A stretch of DNA of 64,000 nt from Cotesia glomerata. Lineage: Eukaryota; Arthropoda; Insecta; Hymenoptera; Braconidae. The position numbers and the translations under genes were made by a program. The stretch's first letter is position 1. Each line of letters opens with the position of its first letter. Under the pieces are notes generated by a model that saw only the letters and a program-made list of their open reading frames with translations, made no database searches and was not told where the DNA came from. Where the stretch lies: NCBI RefSeq assembly GCF_020080835.1, contig NC_058160.1, positions 744,001 to 808,000 on the forward strand. The letters are read 5' to 3'. Below, in pieces: positions 22,801 to 32,612 of this stretch.

Positions 22801-25053
22801 TATGCCTCAACCCTTCTCGATGTCGCACTCTGCGTCGAATATGTCGGCTGTAACGGGAATGCGACAAGATGCGATGGGTAATTGTCTTCTTTATAATTAA
22901 TATGATTTTTTTAAAATAAAATTTGTACTTTCGCGTTAAAAAATTGAAAATTTCTATAAATTTGACTGATGGTTTTTTCAGTGTAACTTCCAAAAATTTC
23001 GACATTTTAAGATGGTAGAAGCTATTTTGACTATTTTTTCATTTAAGACCTTTTGGTTTTAAAATTTTTTTTTTTTAAAGCCAAAAGGACCTATCCAAAA
23101 ATTTTTTTTCGCATTTTTCGATCACATTTTTACTTTCATAAATTTCTAAGTTAATTAAAAAAAATTTTTTTAATGCGCCTTTTTGGTTCTGCGAAGTTAA
23201 AAGAGCGTACACTGAAAAAAAAGTTCTTTTTCCAACCCAGAATACAAAATATTTTTATCCAAGTTTTTTTTAAACCCAATAATAAATTAAATTTTCTTAA
23301 ATTTAGTTATAATAAATTTCATTTTTGTAAAATTTAATTATAATTGATGAATTAATAATCACTAGTAACCTTGCAGTCACTATGTGACTGCCGTGACTTG
23401 TGAACTATAAATAAATAAAATTTTGCTGTATTAAATAATGACTTTTGTTAAATTGCACTGTATTTTCTTAAATATTGACATTTTTAAAGATATAAGCTCA
23501 TCCCGAGGTTACACTCATCAAGAGCTTTCATTTGAGTACCCACATGCATTTTCATATATTTTTCATATATACATATATATAATATATATAAATATATGAA
23601 AAATTGATGTGGGTACTCAAATGAAAGGTCTTGATGAGTGTAATATAGGGGTGAGCTTATATCTTTAAAAATGTCAATAGTTCACAAGATAGCAATGTCA
23701 GTTCTTAATTATTGACATTTTTAAAGATATAAGCTCATTCCGACGTTACACTCATCAAGAGCTTTCATTTGAGTACCCACATGCATTTTCATATATTTTT
23801 CATATATACATATATATAATATATATAAATATATGAAAAATTGATGTGGGTACTCAAATGAAAGGTCTTGATGAGTGTAACGTCGGGATGAGCTTATATC
23901 TTTAAAAATGTCAATAGTTCATATCATCATAAATTGACTGTTGGTGAAAATGATATGAAACCTTGAAAATGCACAACTGCAGGTCAAGACCTTTCCAACG
24001 ATACCAAATCTAACCATAAATACCAATTTTATCATATAAATACACTGGCCACAAAATTTTGCTTACTATCTTAATAATATAGATTAATTTATTAATTATA
24101 ATAAAAAAGATCCCCAGTATTATTAACACATCTTTTGCATCTGTGTCAAATGAGGTTAAGTCAGCCATATTTTTATTTTGGTATTTTGAGGAAGAAACCG
24201 AGTTTCTTAAAAATCACCATACTTTTTAGTGCAGGAAAAAACCTTTTCTCACCTCCGGGCGGAAAGCGTCAATTTTCCTCCCGCTGCGCTAAATGAAAAT
24301 GCCGCTTTCCGCCTCCGTCGAGGAGAAAAATAGTATACACACCACGGGCAGTAAATAAGAAAGCCTCAGATCACATGTTTATTGACCTCGGCTTCGCCTC
24401 GGACAACAATTACATGTGATCTGAGACATTTCTTATTTTACTGCCCTAGATGTGTAATATACTATTTTTTACAGTGTATTTTTTGAGATACGCCCTTTTG
24501 GCATTAGTAAAGCGAAATCTGAAAAAAGGAATAAAAATAGGCATTATTTAAAAGCGAGACACTGTAAAATATGTACCGGAAATAACAGTAGAAACTATAC
24601 AACAAATTGAAGACGGGCTTAGAGAATGATATAAGATATAAGATTCACTCACTCGAAGACGCTCCATTTCCTTTAAAGCGACGTCTTACATCATTTCCTG
24701 TACAAGATGGCATATCGCTTTTAAATCAAATCAAGAGTATTCGAGAATTGCTTATCGACTTGCCCTTCTTCCTCGAATTTCCTCTACCCCTTTAGATATC
24801 TTCTTTCTTGCCTTTGTCATCATTCTTTATCACCTTATTAATTAAATTCAGTGAATTAATAGCTCTGATCAAATAATTACAAAGTAATTTACCTCAATTT
24901 ATTGATAAATACTTCAGTCAATAATTATTGTTGTTGTTATCAACAGGAATGTCTGCAGAAGATGAGTGGTACAACAAAAGCATCTCCGCGTTGAGAATGA
25001 ACACGGCACATCATCCAAATTTAGCTGCGCCTATGCTTCAATACCAGACATAA
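3875..25053 (+). CDS. Paired-class homeobox transcription factor, PROP1/unc-42 (CG32532-like) family
   Basis: Predicted nuclear DNA-binding regulator. Six coding exons: 3875?-4314, 11369-11496, 13226-13333, 21885-22067, 22778-22877 and 24947-25053. All junctions are GT-AG and in frame; from 3981 to the stop they give exactly 320 codons including stop. The homeodomain starts RRRHRTTFTQ and contains ESAFAKSHYPDIY and VWFQNRRAKYRKQE, with W48, F49, Q50 and N51. It is split after residues 10 and 46, the latter a common paired-class position. RRRHRTTF, QL..LESAF and EARIQVWFQNRRAK..RKQE match PROP1-type domains from memory. No paired domain is seen. The last 34 residues include NKSISALRM, resembling a weak OAR tail. 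Fifth and sixth exons join in phase 1. The family is known from neuron identity in nematodes and pituitary development in vertebrates; the role here is inferred. The initiator ATG is unresolved. Confidence 0.88.
4407..4997. mobile_element. MITE-like element, CACTGATA...TATCAGTG family
   Basis: The left end reads CACTGATACAAAGATTTGTT and the right end AATTCTTCTATCAGTG, an imperfect inverted repeat. The interior is AT-rich with many TTATTAACTGTTAATAAA units. Related copies: 15417-15655, 32430-32612 and 58701-58964. It lies in homeobox intron 1. Confidence 0.5.
5150..5600. repeat. Tandem duplication, period about 306 bp
   Basis: The phrase TATTGATACTTTTTACTACT followed by TAAAATACAATTTTTAA occurs near 5160 and again near 5465. 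The matching continues through CGAAACTTTTC and CAACAGCAAATTT-like text. A third weak trace is near 5880. Intronic, noncoding. Confidence 0.6.
6241..6425. promoter_or_regulatory. G+C-richer intronic island, candidate conserved element
   Basis: An island in homeobox intron 1 contains GGGCCCGCGAGACCGACATA and several short direct/inverted words (GAGACCGA, GGTCTCTCGCTC, TATTGTTCGGTGATGG). It has no open frame and no repeat copy elsewhere in the window. Unique, less AT-rich intronic DNA in a developmental regulator is often an enhancer; that is inference only. Confidence 0.3.
6666..7751. mobile_element. Candidate solo LTR with internal 113-120 bp duplication
   Basis: The segment runs from TGTAAC to GTTACA, a typical LTR-style short inverted end. 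It contains a G+C-rich region, an ATAAAA box at 6951 and AATAAA signals near 7559 and 7618. Inside, GTGGAATACA followed by CATTTAAGTT...CACAGAATCATTT and GCCGTCGTGTGAACGGTGTT is tandemly repeated (about 7002-7121 and 7122-7227, with a third partial copy from 7228). No matching target-site duplication was seen at these ends. The (AAT)n run at 6682-6728 lies inside. A noncoding exon or promoter is the alternative. Confidence 0.4.
9355..9560. other. G+C-rich island in homeobox intron 1
   Basis: This island contains CGCGCTGCCTCACGGCGCGC and a long pyrimidine-rich tract, followed by AATAAA at about 9554. There is no supportable reading frame. It could be an LTR remnant or a regulatory island. The preceding stretch 8700-9150 has weak open frames on both strands with repeated GGTGGTTTGAAGCTTGGC-like words and no recognisable protein. 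Confidence 0.3.
10880..11200. other. G+C-richer island upstream of homeobox exon 2
   Basis: Less AT-rich, non-repetitive sequence within the 300 bp before exon 2. It includes GCCCTAACCAAGTTAGAGTA, pyrimidine-rich TCTATCTCTATC runs and ATGACATGCAGATTTGC, which contains an octamer-like ATGCAGAT. A minus-strand open frame here has no support. Possible intronic control DNA. Confidence 0.25.
11369..11496 (+). CDS. Homeobox gene, exon with homeodomain residues 1-10
   Basis: Acceptor GTTTGCAG|GT, donor ACCCAG|GTATTT. It completes the phase 1 Gly codon from the previous exon, then encodes AEGAFKKLKPEPCASSPHIG, a Thr/Pro-rich linker, and RRRHRTTFTQ. An LKPEP motif like this is a possible SUMO-type or linker site, but that is only a suggestion. 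Confidence 0.9.
12229..12304 (-). repeat. tRNA-like element (SINE head or degraded tRNA)
   Basis: On the minus strand it reads TAGCTCAAATAATAGAGCA (A-box-like), then, after a spacer, GATCCAGGTTCGATTCCTGG (T-arm, B box), then CTCGGTA. The acceptor stem does not pair fully and the anticodon arm is irregular. A related element is at 59598-59665. It lies in homeobox intron 2. Confidence 0.5.
12498..12740. repeat. Intronic repeat, copy also at about 13698-13900
   Basis: ATCATTATAATTATAAAAAG, then TTTTGATAATTAAATTGACG and the following about 200 bp recur in the next intron at 13698-13900 with few changes. The two copies flank homeobox exon 3 in the same orientation. Confidence 0.6.
13226..13333 (+). 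CDS. Homeobox gene, exon with homeodomain residues 11-46
   Basis: Acceptor TTTCGCAG|GAG, donor ATCCAG|GTGAGT; 108 bases, phase 0 at both ends. It encodes helices 1 and 2 and the start of helix 3: EQLAELESAFAKSHYPDIY, then CREELARSTKLNEARIQ. KLNEARIQ next to QYPD/HYPDIY-type residues is typical of the PROP1/unc-42 subgroup. Confidence 0.95.
14510..14770. other. G+C-richer intronic island (intron 3)
   Basis: Unique sequence with GTGGGTCTCGCGAGCGCACA and CGCTTAAATTGAATTACC, and no open frame. A similar unrepeated island is at about 15000-15300 (CGCGGATGAGAAATTGACAA). Both are candidates for control elements of the homeobox gene. Confidence 0.25.
15417..15655. mobile_element. MITE-like copy, TAAGGATTT...TTAACAAAT family
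   Basis: It shares TTTATTTGTATTAAAAAATA at the left and AAAAGTGGTCTCTAATAAAT towards the right with the elements at 32430-32612 and 58701-58964. Outer ends are degraded here. Confidence 0.5.
18462..18649. repeat. Perfect 39-bp inverted repeat with ATATCCCCG motifs
   Basis: The left arm 18462-18500 and right arm 18611-18649 are exact reverse complements by direct comparison. Each holds TAATATCCCCGGACAAAATA and ATCCCCGCGACAAAAT. The G+C-rich motif stands out against an AT-rich loop of 110 bp. A foldback-type mobile element is likely. It lies in homeobox intron 3. Confidence 0.75.
18870..19210. other. G+C-richer intronic island (intron 3)
   Basis: Unique sequence with palindromic short words (CGAGCTCGATACGAGCCGAG, TCGAGGCCGAGA) and AATGGCAGC repeated at about 19108 and 19124. 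There is no supported open frame. Possible control region. Confidence 0.25.
20180..20470. promoter_or_regulatory. CRE plus two CCAAT boxes in a G+C-rich island
   Basis: Within intron 3, a full CRE palindrome TGACGTCA lies at 20271-20278, between CCAAT at 20252 and CCAAT at 20293, in sequence rich in CG dinucleotides (GCGCGTTTACGTCC, ACGTCACGCGTTTAC). Clusters like this are typical of promoters and enhancers. No open frame or obvious donor follows, so an alternative promoter is only a possibility. Confidence 0.4.
20598..21331. mobile_element. MITE, terminal inverted repeat TATACACGGAAAAAAGTAAA
   Basis: The left end 20598-20617 is the exact reverse complement of the right end 21312-21331. The interior repeats ATTTACC/GGTAAAT and CAGTAAA/TTTACTG words. 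The element (about 734 bp) lies in homeobox intron 3. The CACGGA end is shared with the elements at 34951 and 54540. Confidence 0.75.
21457..21866. repeat. Direct duplication (period 273 bp) next to exon 4 acceptor
   Basis: AATCAAATTTTTATTTTTAC and about 130 bp after it, through GCAATATTATTATCCCAGTA, occur at about 21457-21592 and 21730-21866. The second copy ends some 18 bases before the acceptor of the recognition-helix exon, so the duplicated DNA may include the branch-point area. Confidence 0.7.
21885..22067 (+). CDS. Homeobox gene, exon with recognition helix
   Basis: Acceptor GGCTTGCAG|GTA, donor CCTCAG|GTAAAT; 61 codons, phase 0. It begins VWFQNRRAKYRKQEKQLQKA, the rest of homeodomain helix 3, with Q50 (Antp/prd-like specificity) and invariant N51. 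A Tyr/His/Asn-rich linker follows (PYAHPHNSINGINRYPQ). Confidence 0.95.
22520..22690. other. G+C-richer intronic island (intron 4)
   Basis: Short unique stretch with TTGCATTTGTAGGTAATTAG (containing TAATTAG, a homeodomain-type core) and GTCGCTTTAATTGACCCGAT. No open frame. It could be an autoregulatory element; this rests only on the presence of TAAT cores. Confidence 0.25.
22778..22877 (+). CDS. Homeobox gene, Ser/Met-rich linker exon
   Basis: Acceptor TTATTGCAG|ATG, donor GATGG|GTAATT, phase 0 in and phase 1 out. It encodes MGASSYPSMPQPFSMSHS, then ASNMSAVTGMRQDAM. Too short for a standard long-frame search; it is supported by exact frame continuity with both neighbours. Confidence 0.85.
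23350..24070. mobile_element. Element with two near-identical 200-bp palindromes
   Basis: Two hairpins, 23475-23678 and 23712-23914, each run from TTGACATTTTTAAAGATATA to its reverse complement, through GAGTACCCACATGCATTTTC. Flanks (GTCACTATGTGACTGCCGTG on the left, AAAATGCACAACTGCAGGTC on the right) recur inverted at about 35370-36150. Noncoding; intron 5 of the homeobox gene. Confidence 0.7.
24255..24480. mobile_element. Double-hairpin element, copy 1
   Basis: Two adjacent hairpins: GCGGAAAGCG...CGCTTTCCGC with a TCCCGCTGCGCTAAATGAAA loop, and TCAGATCACATGT...ACATGTGATCTGA with a CTCGGCTTCGCCTCGG loop. An inverted copy is at 40765-40992 upstream of a defensin copy. G+C-rich stems in an AT-rich genome. 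Confidence 0.65.
24947..25053 (+). CDS. Homeobox gene, last coding exon with OAR-like tail
   Basis: Acceptor TATCAACAG|GA completes the phase 1 Gly codon. The exon encodes MSAEDEWYNKSISALRMN, then TAHHPNLAAPMLQYQT and TAA. NKSISALRM aligns with the NSSIASLRLKAKEH-type OAR motif but lacks its basic second half. Confidence 0.88.
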
Positions 25054-27421
25054 TTTCCACAGTTGGAAACTAAAAATAATATAAATATAAATACAAATAT
25101 AAATATTTAATACTAAATAAATAATTGAACTAATACCGATTTGTTCACTGAAAAAAAAATTTTTTTTCGCCTAGAATACAAAGTACTAATAATTATTTTT
25201 AATTAATACCTGCCATTTTTTATGGTTTATTAATTTAAAAAAAAAGTTAAGTTTTATTTGAATTTTCTTATTTTAATATTGAAAAAAAAATTTACATCTA
25301 TTAAAATAATTATTGCTTACGGGATTAAATTTATGATACTGAAATTAATAGATATTTAACAATTTTTTGGATTTATATAACAAATTTCGCATGAAAAAAA
25401 TTTTACTTGTAAAAATTACAAGTGAAAATGTTTTAAAAATACTTTTTCACAATTAATTTGTTATAAAAATTTCTAAAACTGAAAATAAAAAAAAAAAAAC
25501 TAGGAGAAAAAAAAAATTTTTTTTTCGCCTAGAATACTAAGTACTAATAATTATTTTTAATTAATACCTGCCATTTTTTTAAGTTTTATTTTAATATCGA
25601 AAAAAAAAATTTACATCTGTCAAAATAATTATTGCTTCGGAATTAAATTTATGATACTGAAATTATTAAATATTTAACAATTTTTTGGATTTATATAACA
25701 AATTTATCATGAAAAAAATTTCACTTGTAAAAATTATAAGTGCGAATATTTTTAAAATAATTTTTCACAATTAATTTATTATAAAAATTTTAAAAACTGA
25801 AAATAAAAAAAAATTGGTAGAAAAAAAATTTTTTTTTTCAGTGTTCATTAAACATCAATTATCAATTATCAGTTTGTCAATAAATTTTTTAATTAAAAAA
25901 TATTTAGAGCGTATTCACCGTAGAAACTTCTACATGTCCAAGAAAGTATAATATTTAATATATAACTAGTTATAAAATGTATATTTGTCCCAGCAACAAA
26001 CCTCTCTTCTTTTCTTCACTTATTATTTTAGGTGCAATTATTTTATTTCCACTTATTATTATTTGTTATTAATTATTAGTTGTTAATTAAAAGAAGAAAT
26101 GAAGGGAGGCGAGGACTAAGACTGTTTCGTTATTTATTGAAACAACGAAGCAAGTTTAAATAAAACAAAGCTCATTAATTTGGGATTTGAAGCTAATCGA
26201 GAATTAATCTGTACATATAAATATACACTACTCTTATATATACATATACAGCATTAGCATCCGCGGGTAATTATTTAATAAAATTAATAACAAATAGTAT
26301 ACGCGACTTTTTAAATATCTTTTTAAACAATATAAGACAATTTTCCTGAAGAAATATTCCGTTATTGCTTTCAATTTTTTTTTGTAAATGCTGAATTACA
26401 ATCTAATCTTTTGTTATTAATTTATTTGGTTGGATTAAAAAATTTTTTTCAGTAAATATAATGTGGAGTAATTAAATATACAATTGTATATTTATAATTT
26501 GTCTTTCTGGTCAGATAATTTACAAATATATCATCCAGCATTCTCACCTTAAAAATATAATTGTTTAAGCAATATAACAAACAAAATAGCCATTGAAATG
26601 TTTTTATCAGATAACGTTAATTTGGAAAGAAGAAATACAGTAAACAATAAAATGAATAAAAATGTTTGAAATTTTAATTATTAATAATAAGTTTGTAACA
26701 TATCAGACACTTTAAATCTTAATAAAAGACAAAAAATGCTCTATTGTTCTATTTATCGTTGTAAGTACGTTGAGATTCCCTAAAATTAAGGATTTAAAAG
26801 GATAAAATTGTATGAGACTATTAAATATAAAAGGAATGTTTGGGAAATAATAATTGGTATATTGACATATTATATGATTACTCTTTGGGAGATTAGAATA
26901 TTTTAGATTTAAGAAAGGATCACGTATTGTATGTATGTGTTGTAAATAGCATAAATAAAATACGTTTAATGGTAAAATTATAAAATTAATCTTGTCTATA
27001 ATTATTGATTTATATTTATATTTTTTCGTCTGTCAAAATTAGATAATGATACTAAAAATATAAATAATCTTATTTAAAGAATTATTAATAAATGATAGTT
27101 TTAAAAAGTATGAAATAAAATAAAATGGGACGATTTTTACCTGTCAATAAAAAAATTATTACAGTTTTTATTTCTTCAGCTATGAAATAAAATTTTAAAC
27201 AAATTAATATCTTTTGTCACAAAAATCTTCATTTTTTTTCGAAAGAAATTTTTTCTTTCAGTAAAAACTACTAAAAATTCTAATTTTCTAAAAATAATGA
27301 ACTTATCAACTCTAACAATTATTGTAAATATTTAACAAAAGTTTTAAAGCCTAATTTGAGTTACTCGGACTTCCTTTGGATAGTTAAGGATGTAATTTTA
27401 AAAATTAAAAATTTTATTACC
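25054..27421. other. 3' flank of homeobox gene, with 358-bp tandem duplication
   Basis: No further coding sequence is seen after the stop. GCCTAGAATAC..AGTACTAA and the following about 340 bp occur twice in tandem, starting at 25169 and 25527. Several AATAAA signals (for example about 26952) could end the transcript, but the true site cannot be chosen from sequence. Confidence 0.5.
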
Positions 27422-27956
27422 ATCCCGTGTAAAAAAAATCGTCTCAAAAGTGTCTTAAAATTGTCCTTTGTTTAAGATCTTAAACGTAACACAAGCAAGT
27501 GTTTTAAAACTTGTTTAAGACGCCAAAGAAAAAAAAATTCCAAGAGCAGATTTTTGAAATTTGGATTTTGAATTTGTTATGGTAATTAATTTTTAGACGA
27601 TTTTGCAAGTTTCTTTAAAAAAATTTAAAAAAAAATTTAGAGACTATTTTAAAATGAGTTCACAGCAACAAAACCTTGAAACATTTAAATGGAGCGTTTT
27701 AAAAAAGTCTTACAATTGTCGGATAATAATTTTTCAATAATTTCAAATTCAATTTGAAAAGAGCGTATTTAAAAATGTTGCAGTTAAAAACTCGCAAAAT
27801 TGTCTAAAAATAAATTTTCATAACAAATTCGAGAACCAAACTTCAAAAATCTGCTCTTGGAATTTTTTTTTTTTGCGTCGTAAAAAAGTCTTGCTTTGTG
27901 TCACGTTTAAGATTTTAAACAAACGACACTTTTAAGACGATGTTTTTACACGGGAT
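27422..27956. mobile_element. MITE with long inverted repeats, ATCCCGTGTAAAAA ends
   Basis: Both ends carry ATCCCGTGTAAAAA (inverted). The arms continue for roughly 200 bp with matching blocks such as CCAAGAGCAGATTTTTGAA on the left and its complement on the right. Noncoding hairpin element between the homeobox gene and the defensin array. Confidence 0.7.
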
Positions 27957-28657
27957 ATTTTTTAAATAAAAATTTATTTATTTACCGACGAATGATGAGC
28001 TCGTGTTCATCTGTCCCACGATTACCGTCAATTTAACGGTAATTTTTAAGAAAATTTATTTTAGCATATTTTTAACGTAAACATTTTTTCACAACACATT
28101 ATTGCTATTATTTATATAAATAAATCCATTAATTCTATCAATTTAAGTATCAAGCATATTTTTTAAGAAAAAATGAACATTTTCTTAAATTAAAAGAAGC
28201 AATAGTTGGTTGAAAAGGAAATTTTATGTAAGCAATAATCGGAACTATAGATCAAAATTACAACAGTTGTAAAATTTAAATAAATTAACATAAACTTCAA
28301 TGTATTTTTCAGAGTTGGCGTCAACTTTCTTTAATTTAAATTTTGGAAGTAGCTCGACGCTAGCTTACTTAAACGGTTATTGAGTAACATGCTCCCTCAC
28401 TGGGATAGTTTAGCTGTGTCTCAATTTGTCCATTAGTTCCAAACGAGAGAAAAAAAATAACCGGTTATATCTTAAGAAAAGAGCTGTAGTTGCAAATTTA
28501 AATCAGAAACTCCGGCTACGTGGCTAATGAAGCAAAATTAATAATTATTAGAAATCTAGAAAGTTTTTCAAAAAATTTGAATCTTTATTGAATAAATTTT
28601 ATGCAAAATTATTATGACATATGTTAATTAAAAATAATATAAATAAAGAAGTGGTTT

Positions 28658-30972
28658 TCAACAGCAACGACAAGCGCCATTTTCGCGGTATCCTCCGACG
28701 TATTTCTTGTAAATCACGCATTCGTGTAAACAATTGTTCGCATCTTCAGGAGCGGGATCTCTTCGGTCGCCAACTAGGAGTCTTGCGCACTTGGCTTGAT
28801 GTGAATCACCCTGCTGTTGATATGTTCCTTCTTGATAGGAACCATCGTTATCTGTAATTCAAATTATTAAGTTTTGATATTAAAAATATTAAAACTTTTT
28901 TGTTTCGAAAAGACTGCTTAGTGTTAATCAATATTATTTTACACAAAATAAGTGATAATAACTTGAAAAATTACTTAATCAATAATTTCATTCTATATGG
29001 TAGTATTTTTGAGCGGAACATCTCTTCAATTATTTTTTTGACGTTAATTAATAGCGTTTGGACATAAAATTTTGATTAAGAAATTACAAACTGTTAAATT
29101 TACTTCAATGGAAATAAAAGAAAATTTTCTGTAAAGCAATTATCTAATTGAATTTTTTATAAAACTAAAATTTCGAAATTTTTTTTCCAAAATTGTTGAA
29201 ATTCCATTTTTTTTAGATAAAAAAGTTAATTTGGGTAAAAAAAAAAATTTTTGAACCAAGAAAATAATTTTGAAGATTTTGATAGTGAGTCAAGCTGAAA
29301 AATCTCGAGTTTCTTGATTTGAGTTAATTTTACTCTTGTACCACGAGGCTGAATGGTCAGGGTTGAATATTAAAGGATGAATAAAATATTTTTTATAAAT
29401 TTTCTTTTTTTAAATAAAAATTTTTCAAAATCATTATTTATCTTAATACCTAAAATTCTAAATAAATGGAACTTGATATTATTTTGCCATAAAACGTGAT
29501 ATAGCTTATTAAGAAGGAAAGTTTGAAATAATGTAATTTTTCATTGAAATGAAAATAAAAAATTTTTGGTATAAATTCAACTATTTTCAATTTTTCAGTC
29601 ATTTTTAATAAAAATGATCTACGGTACATTGCAGAGACAAAAATAATAAAAACTACTTTAATAAATAATTTAATCCCAAACAAATAAACTTTCTTTTCAA
29701 TTAACTTTCGCTGTTTGTTTAAATCCGTGAGAAGAAATTATCTTGCGAGTTGAATGCCCTCACGCGTCGCGTTTACGAAGAAATATTCCATATGGTTGCC
29801 TCACGGGTCGAAATAATGAGTCAAAATAATGTTAAAATTTTTTTTAAATTTTAGTCTTCCCAATATCCGTCAAAATTCTTTATTTTAATTTAAAATAATT
29901 TAAACAATTTAATAATTGATGATTTTTACTTATTTAATAAAGTAAAGTAATAAAATGACTTTGGTATTTATTACTTGTCGGAATAAATAAACAGATTTGG
30001 CAATAGCGTGCTTGATTATACCCATAACTGAGACGTGGATGAGTGTGTGAGTTAAACATTTCTCTCTCTGTAACTATATTTCTATCCTTTTCTTTTTTCT
30101 CAGCTGCTGACACGATGTTGTCAAATTTTTATTCGAATAAATAGCTGACGATAAACGATTTACAAACATAAAATTTGACTTTAAATATTTCAAAATTTAT
30201 ATCGGTAATGTATTATTATTAAATTGTTTTTATATTTTGCAATAATCCAAGTTTCTTGTGTAAAGTTTTTTATCCGTTAAAGTTGGGAGGTTAATATTGA
30301 AAAAAATAATTAAAGTCTCGTCAAAAGTTTGTCCGCCATAAGAGACCGTGTATAAGGAGATAAAATATGTGATTTTTAAAATTCAATATCTAAGTAACTA
30401 AACGGTGAATCTTTTTTAAATTTTGGGATTAGATAATTGACGTATTTATTTATACGTATACTTAATTTCAGAGCTCAAAGTTGGAAATTATTTTTTACAT
30501 TAGATTCACTCGACCTCCTTAAGCGAACAATATTTGAGGCATTATTTTCAAATCAGCTTTGAAGATTTAAATTACAAACGGAATAAAAAAATTGTAAGGT
30601 TAATTTATCGTTTTATTCGAGAGTTATAGTGTTAACACCGCGATGTTTATACCGAAAATTTCACTTTTTTCTTTTAAATTGCTCGTTAATACTTTATTTT
30701 TGTTTCGGTATAAATTTTTCCACTATAACCGAATCTAATTATTTAAAAAATAAATTCAAAGTTGAAATCAACAACTTCCATTTTTAGACGAACGTAATCC
30801 ATGCTTTGACTATCTCCGCGTCAAAATTTTTATGGCGTCCAAAATTAATTCTTAGTTTATCTAATTTAAGTAAATCTATTTTTTTGACAACTATGTCTAT
30901 ACCTTTACCTCGGGCAGACAATACTGCAACAGCAAAGGTGACCAAAAGTAGAAAAACTAGTAACTTAGTCAT
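28658..30972 (-). CDS. Divergent defensin-like secreted peptide, CRCC type (gene 1)
   Basis: Two exons: 30909-30972 and 28658-28851, joined in phase 1 (GCCCGAG|GTAAAG; TTACAG|AT), giving 85 residues. Exon 1 is a signal peptide (MTKLLVFLLLVTFAVAVLSA). Exon 2 gives a polar Gln-rich propeptide, then a cysteine core C-x18-C-x3-C-x15-C-x-C-C ending GGYRENGACRCC. The CxxxC and GG..ENG.CxC parts match insect defensins, but the usual fourth cysteine after GGY is Arg and an extra cysteine ends the chain. Secreted antimicrobial function is inferred from homology and its place in a defensin array. TATA-like box at about 31066-31075; GTCAGTT initiator at about 31043. The 2.06 kb intron is repeat-rich. 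A continuous frame past SARG is intron read-through. Confidence 0.85.
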
Positions 30973-32429
30973 CGCAAAAAAATGTTTAAGTTCCACGAAG
31001 GTAAAAATCTCGAAAGGTTTCTTGCAAGGTGTGATTGTAAACTGACTCAAAAGTTTCTCTTCTCGTCTTTATATATTAAACTCGTTCCCGTTATGTGGTA
31101 TTATAAATGGAGACAGTGTAACTAAGAAAGTAAAATGAGAAAAAAAATACATCAAATGCTAAGAAAAAAAATATTTCTCAGTGGTTAACAACCGGAATTC
31201 TTTTTGTAATTGACGTGATGAGTATTCATAATAAATGAAAATAAATAAAGATAATAAAAAAAAAAATCTATGTTATGTACAGCTATTTCTCGTAGTTCGA
31301 ATTGGAAGTTATGGAAATTTCCATTATTTATGCTCGTTTGCTGATGAATGACTCAGAGTGGACGTATGAAAATTTTCCATTACTTATTTTGAAACCTTTT
31401 AATGCGCAATAAGCGAAATTTTGTCTTTGGATATTTTTTAAAAAAATTTTGTAATTTTTATTGGAATTTTTGTAAGGGTCTGATTAAAGACTCCTTTTTC
31501 GTGCTTTTCTTTTTAATAAAATGTGCAATTTTTTAATAAAAAGTAATTTATAGAAATTTTTAAACAATTTTATTTTTCAACTGAAGAAATAAAAATTTTT
31601 TTTGTACTAACTTTCTGTTGAAAAAAGGTGTATAAATTTGGACATAACGAATTTTGGATGATAATTCGCAAGTTGTTTATTTAAAATTATTTTTTTCAAA
31701 TCAAAAAATATTTTTTTTTATTTTAACAAGAAAGTAAATGTGAGAAAAATTTTAATCTTCAGTTAAGAAATAAAATTGTTTAAAATCTTTTACAAATCAA
31801 TTTCTTGTCACAATATTCCTTTTTTTCAAAAGAAATTTTTTCTCTCAGTGTAGTTTGCAGAGGTTCAAATTTTAATTTAAAACGATGATTTAAACCTCAA
31901 CGATCTATTTAAAGAATATTAAGAATGAAATTATTATTTTACAGTAAATAAAAAGTCTAATTAAAAAAATTAAAAAGGCTTATAAGGTTCAATTAAATTT
32001 TCTAATTTTTATTGCTAAAAATTTGTTCTGCTAAATAAATCTAATTTTGAGACCAGAAAATCATCAAAAAAAAAGTTTTAACCCCTTACCTTCTGATAAT
32101 CTAAAATATCTCCGCGTATGATAAGTAGAGAGAGCGCGAATCACACCCCGCGAGGTTGTGTGAGTAAAGCGCGGAGTAATATCATGATATAGTGTTATAT
32201 TACCGCGAGTACTTTTCCACTGATTTTAACCCCACTCGACAGACATTTACAGGGCCGTAGGTGAAAATGTATCCATATTGAATTTCTGTGAATTTTTTTA
32301 TACTTTTTGTATGTCCTCTTACTACACGTGCTGTGGTAAAGAGTCGGGTTTCAAGGCTAAGCGCTAAAGGGTTAAGATTAGATAATCCGTAAAAATTTTC
32401 GGATCCGGTCATATTATGTATAAATTATA

Positions 32430-32612
32430 CACTAATAGAAGGATTTATTTGTATTAAAAAATATTTGTTAATAGTTAACAATATTTTAAATATTAATACA
32501 TTTTTTTAAATACTAAGAAATATTCGTTAAGGACTAAAAAGTGGTCTCTAATAAATGACTTGTTAAATATTAACAAATATTTTTAACTATAAACAAATCC
32601 TTCTATCAGTGT
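32430..32612. mobile_element. Short MITE copy, CACTAATAGAAGGATTT ends
   Basis: The left CACTAATAGAAGGATTTATT and right AAATCCTTCTATCAGTG ends are inverted copies. The interior includes AAAAGTGGTCTCTAATAAAT. Same family as 58701-58964. It lies between defensin-like gene 1 and defensin 1. Confidence 0.7.

Noticed and set aside
28621..28857. Plus-strand 78-residue frame
   Set aside because: Shadow of the mature exon of the CRCC-type peptide on the minus strand.
30784..30908. Continuation of the minus-strand frame beyond the signal peptide (GKGIDIVVKKID...)
   Set aside because: A GTAAAG donor right after SAR-G in phase 1, matching all other array members, shows this is intron read-through.
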